Part shown: positions 37,669 to 47,384 of the stretch, one piece after another
How positions within the stretch are numbered: the first letter of the stretch is position 1
Layout of the letters: every line of letters begins with the position of its first letter
Origin: Pelodera strongyloides
Lineage: Eukaryota > Nematoda > Chromadorea > Rhabditida > Rhabditidae
DNA: 64,000 nt
Direction: 5' to 3'
NCBI GenBank assembly: GCA_036852015.1
Contig: JAANDG010000045.1
Location: 248,001-312,000, forward strand
Translations under genes and position numbers: made by a program
The notes under the pieces: generated by a model
Told to the model about the DNA's origin: nothing
What the model saw: only the letters and a program-made list of their open reading frames with translations
The model's database searches: none

Positions 37669-39331
37669 TAAGCATATACATTTAAGATTTTAATATAATT
37701 AAAATAAAATTAGAGCGACGATCTCCCGCGGCAACAAACATACAACCGACCGGCACAAAATAAAAAATATATTCAATAATTTCAAACGGTTTCGGAGAAT
37801 GATCCCAAAGATTTTAGTCCAAAAGTAAAATAAGTAAAATGTTTAATTGGAATGTCATTATGATTATGTCAAAACCAATGTCTGTGTATGTATGTAACTT
37901 TACTTTAAACATTATTTAGTACTTAACACACATTTAATTTTTAACAAATTAGGGAATGTAATGTTCGTCTGTTTGTTGAACGTTAAAAATCGGTTTATCG
38001 CTCTAGCAGAATAAAGTATTTCATTAATTAATAGCCAGACTTCGCTGTAATAATCGTTTTTGTCCCCCTACACTTAATAAAGTGTCGAATATAATAAAAA
38101 AAACCTCGGCCAAGCATTGGTGAGGTGTCACATACAGGAAAGGGAAGAATATGACTATTTTTCTTATGAATAAAACATTCCACTGCAGGGCGAGATCAAT
38201 AGATGTCTGGGTGCAGCTGCATCGAGTTGGATGGATATTTTGGCGCACAGCCAGCCAGTGTGCGCATTATCGATCTAGACCAGCAGAGCGATTACGTCGA
38301 CGACAGCACGCTGTGTAGTCACGCAACATACGATTCAATATTACACCTTGATATCCCCAGACAACATCATACTACAAGTCTTGAAATTCGTTACCATTTT
38401 CTTAGTTCACCTTCTGTTCTTTACTTGGTCATTGTTTCGTTATTACTGTCACTGCCATAGTAAATAGTTTTACTGCAGTTTGGACGGAATAAGGTTGTCT
38501 TATATCCTACTGCCACATTAACTATAATTACCGTACGAGTCATTTTTAAAGTCATCAAATTTTCCAAATTTCCAGTGTGTTTATCAAAGCTTCTTCTCCT
38601 CAAAGTAAAATATGCTTGTAATTATAAGTTAGGTATAGACATAACGTCGTTTTTAATGGGCAGTTTTATGCGTTTCGATCAGTTGAAACAAACAGCCACT
38701 GGGACATTTCAAAAGTCTAACTTATATCCCTTTGCGTAAGATTGCAATTATCTATGTAACTTCTTAGAAGGGATAATTATGCCTTTACTTTATTGATACT
38801 TATTCAAGTCCGCTGAATCCGAAAAGTTATTCATAGTGGAAGCTGTTATTATCCCTAATTCAAGTCATTCAAATTGGCCGAATTAGGCTACTATCCTAAT
38901 TCGGATAAAGTTGAGCACTCCTACACATACACTTTTCCCATAGGATTCTACAAAACATTGACACGTACATAGATAGAAGCAAAATAATAAACTAAACTTT
39001 TTTTAAGTAAAAATTTAACTTTAAAAAAAAACGTGGCGATTCTACACTGTGCATGCACTTTCGTCCAAATTTATTCAGTATCTACTGTAGGTGTTGACTT
39101 TTAGAATTTGCTACTCGTGTTTTCGAACATCGCCTGTTGTCTTGTATGTCTTGGTAGAAATATTCGAAATTAGATGTTTTATCTATTTTTTTTTTTGTAA
39201 TTTTTCAATTATAATTTCAACATTGATCACATTCAGTTTTCTGAATCAAACCTCGGTTCCTAAATACTTTCCAACACTTATATATTTATCTCTGAGATCT
39301 GTCGTAATTGATCTACATTGCAGTTATAAAT
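37669..39331. other. Divergent upstream region of gei-8 and mxl-2
   Basis: 1.66 kb between two divergent start codons; any promoters of both genes should be here. Mostly AT-rich. One GC-richer, coding-like island lies at 38188-38330: a CTGCAG acceptor, an ATG at 38203, then a frame with GAQPASVRIIDLDQQSDYVD. I could not link it to either gene. Confidence 0.5.
39318..39323 (+). promoter_or_regulatory. mxl-2: Acceptor site just upstream of the mxl-2 ATG (candidate SL trans-splice site)
   Basis: TTGCAG ends 8 nt before the ATG at 39332, a typical spacing for nematode spliced-leader addition. No upstream exon is evident. Confidence 0.5.
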
Positions 39332-42300
39332 ATGTCCTCTGATCGATCACGTTCAAATTCTGAACAACCATTCAGTCCAACAGGTATGTCGATTTTAGTT
39401 AATAATTTTTTTTAGCTTGGCTGGCTTTCAGATGAAACGAAATAATACTGTACTATCGATCTAGGAAAATGCTCAATGTTAAGATTATTGAATTATGTAC
39501 ATGTTGAGGCTTATTGTTAGGCTAAGGCTAAGCCTTAGGCTTGAGAGTAGGTTAACGTGTAAGCCTTCAAAATTGGTAGACATTTGACCAGCTCGGAATT
39601 TAACAGCTATGAATGCGTCTTTCTAACACAAATTACAGTATTATATAGCCCTCCATTTTAATTTCAATCCCATCAAAGGTCCAGTATTTTTCCTTATTCC
39701 AATTTATTTTTTGATTAAATTTCTATATATGTCAAAAATTAATTAATATGTAAATCAACATCGTTTTACCGTATCTCGGAGGATGACAGAGAACACACAC
39801 CAATTTGTATATGCGCATTACGTAATAAAAATTTCCATGTAAGAGTACTGTAGTCTAAATTTAAATGGCCCCGTTGAATGACATTGACATATTCCAAATT
39901 TGTTCTAATTAAATACAGTAACCTAAGACAGTAGTTGTATTCTATAAAATGTCCGGTATTAAGAAAGGAGGCAAGAGTCCATAGATGAAGGGTACGATAG
40001 AGACGTAGAGTTTAGCGGTTTATTCCAGGGTACGGTACTTTAACTGTGGTTTTATCTAACTGCTTTAGGTTCTGAATGCTCCACGTCGACGGGTCAGGCG
40101 CACGCAGACAGAAAGAAGGAGACGCATCTGAGGTGTGAACGGCAGCGAAGAGAAGCGATAAATGTAAGGAGTACTTTCCATGTCTCTCACCAATGTAAAT
40201 AATGTTGTGCTGCAAACAAACCTGATTCCTGTATCTCTCTCCGCGAACCTCACCCAGCATTCGACTGACTCTCGCCGGATTCGCTTGACATATTGAGTGC
40301 CAAAAATACCTGTAAGTAGGTTCGCTATAGTCTGCCGCGCGACATTTTCGCGTTCATGCAAGGTTCTCGCCGCACACCGAGAGCGTTTTCAGTACACCGA
40401 AATCCACGGCTAAAATCCCGGTCCAGATGCGTTCTAGGTACAAAAACTATATTCAGTTTTGCAGTTTTATAACAAGACCAGACGGCTGTCGCCGCCTGAG
40501 GCGACTACTCGGGCGGTCCCACTAAAATGATCATACTGCACATTTATGTGAAATGCCTGAAACGTATCTTCCAAGTTTACGTAATAAAATTCGATTGCGC
40601 TTATTTTGAAGAGCTGTGAAAAGGGACTACTTATACCAAACACCTGAAACGTAGAATTCCGTTTCGTTCTAAAATAAGATTTTTCAGAATGGCTATGCCG
40701 ACCTGAAGGACCTCATCCCGAACTCAATGGCTACAATGGGGTGTAAAACGACGAATGCTGCGATTTTATTCCGAGCATGCGAGTATATAAACCAATTGCA
40801 GGTGGGAAGGAGTTACATAGGAAACAAAAAAAAACCGATTTCGCCCGGTCAAGTCCTTAAAAAAATCTTGATCGGGGCGAAATCGGGGTATTTTGAAAAT
40901 AATCGGGGTGAAATCGGGGTTTTCACTTTTCTGTGTATTTATTAATTAAAACCAAACCGGTGTATTATAAAGTATGACCGCAGTTATACTAACCGTATTC
41001 ACCGCACAAAATCTGGGGTCCTTATCATAGCTGAGGCTAAATTTGAAACTTTTTTTGGTGCGCAGTGAAGTCGAAAAAAGGGGCTCCGGCTCTAAATTTC
41101 GCCGCGCAGCCACTTTTACTCCCAACCTGGGCCGGACTCTCACCGGCGGCATTTTCGCGCGTTACCTGTGTTTCTCAGAATGCCTCTGCGCGATCTATCA
41201 CATTGTGTTTTGATTTACAGTGACACGTATTGTAATTATCTTTAATTTTTCAGAATGACATCGCAGCCGACGAAGCCGACGTTCAGCAATTGGAATCCAA
41301 GATTTCAGCGTTGAGCATGATCGCCGAACAATATGAAAAGATGACAGTGGACTCAGCACAGGAGACTAACACTATTCAGATGAAGATGGTACGTTGTCTA
41401 TTGGCTGCGCGCTTCAAAACTATATCCCCATTGCGCGCGAGGAGGGCGCGGCGCGCAGAACGTGTGCGAGAATTTGCTAGCTGTAGCTCGGTTGCGGTAG
41501 CGAACACTTTGGTTCTGATCACAAAAACGATCATCGCGATGAACTATGGCTATTTTTTTTAACGCTATGATAAGGTGAGAGACGGCGTCATTGCGTACCT
41601 GTGACTGATTCTTTGGATAATTCTGTCAATGACCTAGAAATTATTTTGCATAAATAACTCATTTTTTTTTCAAGAACACACGCGCGCGAGAATTGCGCGG
41701 CTCACCAAGATTATTCGAGAATGAACCTCTAGATTGACCAATTGTTATCTTATTATATAAAGGAGAAGAGTTTACTTTTTTGTTTGAAGCCGCGTGTGAA
41801 CGCAACGAAATCCTTTCATAAAGAAAATTTTCTATTCACAATCGAATGAGAACATACAAAATCTTTGCCGCTGGCGGGATTCGAACCCAAAGCAGCACAC
41901 AATCTCTCGCTTCACAGTCCAACGCTCTAACTGCTGAGCTATGCTAGCTTATCCCAAGAATAATCCTACATATAGCACATTCAATAGCAAATTTGCATGG
42001 TAGCATTAGACGAGCGGTGATCCAAACTGATTATTATACGTTTCCACAATCAGAGACGTGTGAATGTGTGGGAGGAGAAAGAGACGAGTGTTAACTTTTT
42101 AAATTGTAGCAATCCTTTTTTTAAATCGGGAAGCAATCGGCCGAAGGCCGATTCCTCCAGTCGGAGAAGAGCCCGTAGGGCTCTTCGAACGGCTGGTAAA
42201 TGCATAAAGCGAGAGTGGAAAACTCTGTAATGTTCACAAACATAATTTTCAGCTTGGCATTTTGATGGACGACGCTTATGATTCATTCGACAGGAATGTG

Positions 42301-42744
42301 AATTTGACTGACTATTCGACGATTACCCGCACACTGATACCCTGGATCGAGACATTGGAAGGCGATACTCAGGTAGGCCATGTCCATGTGGAACGTTGAT
42401 AATACAGACTATATAATTATATACTATAGAAAATATGATATAGAAAATGTAATATAGCATAATATAACATAGAAAAAGCCGGTGTGCCTACCTCTCGCAT
42501 TGGGCAGTGCACCTCGCACAGCCCGCGCGATAGGAGCACCCTTTCACGATAATTCGGCTAAAAGAGAGCATCTTTTTCTCGGGGCCTGCAAATTATGCAG
42601 TCTTCGCGTGAGGCCCCGTGAAATTTTCGCTCCAGACTATCGCCACTTTATTCGAGTTTCACCAGTGAATTTATTAAATATCCCGATTTTCAGAAAACGA
42701 TGGAAACACTCGTTTCGATGCCTTTCAAGCAATCTCGGATATGA
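39332..42744 (+). CDS. mxl-2: Max-like bHLH-zipper protein (Mlx / MXL-2 orthologue), complete
   Basis: DNA-binding partner of Mondo-type bHLH factors, which bind E-boxes and control metabolic and longevity genes. Exons: 39332-39383, 40069-40163, 40688-40801, 41254-41388, 42253-42372, 42694-42744 (TGA), in phase, 188 aa. The basic region is THLRCERQRREAIN (36-49), keeping the His, Glu and Arg that read CACGTG. Helix 1 is NGYADLKDLIP; helix 2 is KTTNAAILFRACEYINQLQ; the zipper is about 88-132. Residues 133-188 (LGILMDDAYDSF, IPWIETLEGDTQKTMETLV) match the C-terminal dimerisation and cytoplasmic-retention domain of Mlx, which Max lacks; that settles Mlx over Max. Intron 4 carries a Helitron. A damaged copy of exons 2-5 lies 8 kb downstream. 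Confidence 0.9.
41748..42196 (+). mobile_element. Non-autonomous Helitron, copy B, in mxl-2 intron 4
   Basis: Same element as 29501-29956: 5'-TC after a host A, 3'-CTGG before a host T, the GAGCCCgtaGGGCTC and CGGCCGAAGGCCG hairpins near the 3' end, and a tRNA(His)-like block on the minus strand (41867-41946) with GAGCTATGC-side A box and GGTTCGAATCC B box. About 449 bp, no coding frame. The corresponding intron of the mxl-2 pseudogene (about 49540) has no insert. Confidence 0.82.
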
Positions 42745-44064
42745 ACTCAGACATGTTCAGTCTAGGAAAGATCAGTCTAGGAAAGAAAAGTGCAAACGCT
42801 ATCAGAGCTCGCAGTTTTGACTACAGTTTGCCAATATGCTTCCTTGCTACAGTATTTATGTTACGATTCCTCGGCAAAAACGCGAGCACCCAAGTTCGCA
42901 TTTTCATTTTACTTTGACGTGTTCGTTTCTATGTGAAAAACTGCCAACCTGGGTGGCACCTTCACTCATGTACTCGTACATACTATTGTCTATACTTGTA
43001 CTTTTCATACTGTAAGCCAATTGTTTCTATGTGAAAGTGCTAACTTGTGTGGCCCTTTCGCGCACGTACATACTATTGGAACTGACAAAATTTCTTTTCG
43101 ATCACCACCGCCATTTGTGACAGTTGCAAGCTCAATTTTTAAACTCTCAGGTTTTCAGTTCTGACAATGGTACCTCTCTGTGGATCTTGCTTCGTCTATA
43201 AATTAGCCCCTTTGATTGCTGAATACTGTTGTTTTCAAAGAAATGTTTGGGATAACATTTTTAAGTGGTTCTGAAACTTTCATACCTGAAGCAGCTATAC
43301 TTGAGGGGCTAGAACCAGGTCGTAATCTATTTACTCTTATATGTATTCAAATACTATGTATTTTATCTTAGAAAGTCAAGTTTGTCTGTTTAATACTCAG
43401 TTTGTTCTATTTTTTATATACTTTAGTATTCTCATAGTAGTAAGTAGTTAGGACTCGACTCGACCGTATCTATTCGGGTTTTACGCTGTATGTTTGCCTT
43501 ATAAATCTATATTCCTTATAAATCTATATTCCACTTCTGCGTTAGTATTAGTATATATGGACATGGAGTTCCATAACCATATAGCCATAAAAAATAGACA
43601 CCTATTTGTGTTTATCGTTTTTTGATTCTAGAACATGGGCCTGGGGCACAAAGAATCTGACTAATATGCATGCACACGTTGATTATAAGGGCGTTATTGG
43701 TTTGCCTTCCTTTAGCAAGCCTCAATTTTCCCCAAGAGCCTACGACGAGAAATTGTAAGGACCTTACTCAAATCTCGTTTCGCGCTCTTTTGATCTCATT
43801 TATACGCGAAAGCGGATTATTCATTTTGTTTTGTTTCCAACTTCGTTACAAACAAACCTTTCTCCCTTGTAATAATAAGGCAGTATGCTTTGCGTAACGC
43901 AGACGCAAAATAGAATCGGCTAGCACACATCGAATCTGTGCGCGGAGTAACGCTGTGACGCTGTGATACGAACGAAGTGCAGCGAAACGGTGAGAATACA
44001 AACAATTTATATTTTGATGCAACAAAAAAAATAAATGTAAATGCAATGCAGTGAAATAACAAAA
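42745..44064. other. Intergenic region between mxl-2 and the minus-strand gene
   Basis: Convergent 3' flanks. A directly repeated phrase (GTTTCTATGTGAAA, 42927 and 43023) and a doubled ATTCCTTATAAATCTATATT (43508) are visible. No gene recognised. Confidence 0.55.
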
Positions 44065-46389
44065 CTACAGAGTATCATACTTTTTAACCGCGCATTGCAG
44101 CTGCTCATGCTTCTGCGGTGGTTGCGATTGCTGATCATCGTCTCGCGCAGCAGCGAGTTCCTATAATATAGTATGTTCGAATATTCCATATCCGGAACAG
44201 ATTCAAATTATATTAAAGGGAATGTCAATCCGGTTTTGCATGTTGGGCTCAAAAGAAAGCTTATTTTTTTTGTAGGTAAGGAAAGTGAAAACAAAAATTC
44301 TAGATAAAAAGAAAAACAATTTCAAACCCCTCCAAAAAATGCCTTCACTATGGGATTTCTGTTTTTTTTTTGCTTCAATATGTGGATTTCTGAAGCAAAA
44401 AACATGTGCCTACACGTCATTTTTAGATGAGTTGCAAAAAAAAAGACCTTTTTTTTAATCGCGCGCAATAAACAGCATATAAAAAATGACACCGATGAAA
44501 AATAGATGCGTACACCGATGTACGCACCGTACACCGATGTACGCACCGTACACCGATGTACGCACCGTACACCGATGTACGCACCGTACACCGATGTACG
44601 CACCGTACACCGATGTACGCACCGTACACCGATGTACGCACCGTACACCGATGTACGCCGTACACCGATGTACGGCGTACACCGATGTGCGGCGTACGTC
44701 GGTGTACGCCGTTTCCACTATGAATATAAATGAATATAATCTTGAGGGAGAAATAATTTGCAGATAAAAAAGAGCGCGTAAGGCCATATTCGATGATAAG
44801 AAGCGTTAAAACACCATACCTTTTCCTCCTCCAGATCTTCATCCGGCGCGACCATCTTCTTCATCTTCTTCTTCATCTTCCTCTCCAGCTTCTGCAACCA
44901 TTTCGACGAATATTTGCATCACCTCTTATTTAAAGGAGCAAAAGTTTATTTGCGCTGACCGCGACGAAAACCTTTCATTAAAGCAGTATTGTACCTCCTT
45001 TTCACCGCCATCTGCCTGTCTAGCACGTTTAACACTCTACGCGCCTGACCTCTCGCCAATATCTGTTGTTCTTTTCGCGCGTGATTCAAAATCACCATAG
45101 TGCCCTGAGAGCAAAAAAAGGATGCTAGGGCACAAAATTTGGGTTTTACATAGAAATCGGCAACTTTGAGTCAGTTTTTCGTCGACGTGGCCATTTACTG
45201 CTATTCTGATGTTTTTCATTGTTTTAGTTTTTATTCAAACTACTATTAGACAAAAAACTCAAAACAAGGTGCAATACCGCCTTAAGAAAAATCACAATAT
45301 GATTCGAACCCTGGACCCCTCGCCTCAGAGTCAAGCGCTCTACCTGCATGTTACGTTACAAAGTGGCATGCTACGTTACAAGGGGTACTTTACACAAGGG
45401 GTAAATTTCACATTTCGGAAACCTAGACATTTGCAAATGTAACTCAAAGACTCAAACGTGTGCAAATATAATAGAAACTAACTAACGTCAGTGTATCTTC
45501 GGACGCACGTGAAGAACTTATCCAGATTCCCGGATGGCGGTAACGGATATAGATCCAGGAGTTTTTCTTTCATGGTGACCAGCAGCGAGTGCATGTTAAC
45601 GAGGTGATCACCAAATCTGCAATGTCAATCACATCCACAACCAAATGAGAAGAACGTGCCACACTGTGCACAAATCATCGCTCCAGACAATCACTCCCGC
45701 AAAGTACGAGAACAAAACAAATGATGATAACATAAAAAGAAAACGAACTTGTTCAGCACGGAAGGGTCTTCATCCTGTAGGTATTCGACTACATCATCCC
45801 TGAACCTTCTGACCAATACGCTCAACGCCTTTCGGCCGCCCTCGGTCGTTATGAAACGCTGAAATAAAACATCAAAAGTTACTCAGGAACATGGCATAAA
45901 CTCGTTGACGAATAAATTTAGATGGTGGTCTTGAGCATTTAGCCATACCACCGTCGCGATTAGGATATTAGGTAAAGGAAGAATCAGAAACGTATCATAA
46001 ATAGATACAGGCTTGCGAAACACTACATATACTTGAATGGTGGTATGCCCTGATCAGGAACACTGAGGGATTGAACAGGATCGAATAGTGAGGATCGAAC
46101 ACGCATCTCTGGCCCAGGAGGTGCGTGTGTGTTCGATCCTGACCAGTGTCCTTTTCCTCACCGGTTCCAGTTCGATCCTCACCGGTATTCATTATTTTAC
46201 TCACTAAAAAAAACAATAAAACATACCGCTGAATTGCCTTGGCTTCTTTTGTAGGCAGTTGGCACACGGCCATGTAGTTTCTTCAGCAGTACACCATCTC
46301 CTTCAAGCATAGATCGGACGAGGATGTACGACTTTCGGTTCATTGTTTGGGGACTGATGTCGACGGAGCCGAGATTGCAAGATTTGACA
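44065..46389 (-). CDS. Unidentified multi-exon gene, 5' end not found (weak formin FH2 resemblance)
   Basis: Exons in transcription order: 46227-46389, 45749-45855, about 45475-45610, about 45015-45110, 44820-44891 and 44065-44160 (TAG). Protein pieces: NRKSYILVRSMLEGDGVLLK; RFITTEGGRKALSVLVRRFR; FGDHLVNMHSLLVTMKEKLL then PPSGNLDKFFTCVRRY; GTMVILNHARKEQQILARGQ; KLERKMKKKMKKMVAPDEDL; and an E/D/Q-rich tail ending AVKKYDTL. The order MKEKLLDLY, a short linker, FF, a helix ending in A-K-E and a basic coiled region resembles the end of a formin FH2 domain, but no upstream FH2 exons are found. The donor after the fourth exon is doubtful (GTGAAA, next to a MITE end). Sequence to the 5' side is the mxl-2 duplication, so the gene may be truncated. 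Confidence 0.45.
44506..44712. repeat. 19-bp minisatellite
   Basis: About eight exact units of GTACACCGATGTACGCACC, then several degenerate ones (CCGTACACCGATGTACGG). 19 is not a multiple of three, so each strand cycles through all frames and gives repetitive open frames without stops; these are artefacts. It lies in the intron between exons 44065-44160 and 44820-44891. Confidence 0.95.
44924..44977 (+). repeat. Degenerate 5' end of the same Helitron family
   Basis: TCTTATTTAAAGGAGCAAAAG and GCGACGAAAACCTTTCAT parallel the first 90 bases of copies A and B. It is followed at 44979 by a MITE-type AAAGCAGTATTGTACC. A tRNA-like B box with tRNA-like A box on the minus strand (45296-45360) may be its separated interior. 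Confidence 0.5.
45296..45360 (-). repeat. tRNA-like sequence
   Basis: On the minus strand: CAGGTAGAGCGCTTGACTCTGAGG (A box and anticodon stem) followed by GGGTTCGAATCA (B box). The acceptor stem does not pair. Probably a relic related to the Helitron-borne tRNA blocks. Confidence 0.45.
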
Positions 46390-47384
46390 CCTGAAAAATA
46401 ATTGAATGAGACACAATTTGGGTGCAAACCTAACCTAACGGGTACAGTCAAAAAGGGACGGGGTCAGCACTTAAAGCGGCATTGTACGCGGAAAGATTGG
46501 TCGGGTTCCGTACTATTTGAAATAGATCCGTGCTATTTTGAAATAGATCCGTACTAGATTCAAAATCGCTGCGGGACCTTGTCATTTACATTGGCTCCAA
46601 AATGGACAGGCCTTTGTCATTTTCGCAAGTGCGAATCGCATACATCGACAGGACAAAACAAAAAGTAACGGGAAGTAAACGAATCGGTAACTGACTTGTC
46701 TGGCGTATGCAACGCACGATTCCAAAACATACTCCGTTAGAACAAATATTTATCAATAATCAATATTTTCACAAATTGGCAAATAACTATTTGTAACAAA
46801 GTCAACAATGAGTGGGCCTGGTAATACTAACTTTTCACACCGACGGTTCGAGGAACAACAATCGGGGAAAAGTGTGACGGGTCACAATTGTGAACGAGCC
46901 GTCAAGTCAGGCAAACAACAATAAATGAATACCAGAGGGAGATATGATCCTCGTGGTAACAAATCAACAACAATAACAATGCGACAAATGAAATGGTAGT
47001 CGTTGGTACAAAATGAAATAATACCGGTTTGTAACTATAACAACAACAAATCAATGAGTCAACAATTAGTAGTCTTGGGCAGGAATATTAGTACCGACGT
47101 CTACTTCACTATAGAAAAGTCACAATAACAGGTAGTGACAAGCGTATAACGGCACGAGGCCAAGAATAACAGCAACAACAGAAAAAATCAGCAACACAAA
47201 AGAAAGTAAGAACAAATCCTAAAAAATAGTGTACCGTAACCAATCGATAACCCGCTCATCGCACGTGACGCACGCCCGTATGCCATTTAGGTAGCACCCC
47301 ACAGTACGGTAACCACCCCTGGGTTAACAAAAATAATAATAAAACTTTTAAAATTTAAAATTTTATATAAAAAAACACACGATT
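46390..47384. other. AT-rich region between the minus-strand gene and the mxl-2 pseudogene
   Basis: A single MITE-type end (TTAAAGCGGCATTGTACGCGG, 46474) and otherwise CAACAA-rich sequence with no coding signal. The missing 5' exons of the minus-strand gene are not visible here. Confidence 0.5.

Noticed and set aside
42694..42820. Alternative frame of the last mxl-2 exon reading NGNTRFDAFQAISDMNSD
   Set aside because: It looks protein-like but is out of phase with the previous exon. The in-phase reading (KTMETLVSMPFK, stop) aligns with the end of Mlx.
44322..44842. Several overlapping open frames on both strands
   Set aside because: They are produced by the 19-bp minisatellite, which has no stop codon in any of the cycled frames.
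44820..44891. Acidic frame (EAGEEDEEEDEEDGRAG, stop) of this exon
   Set aside because: It would end the gene before exon 44065-44160, whose phase fits the lysine-rich frame. Not fully excluded.
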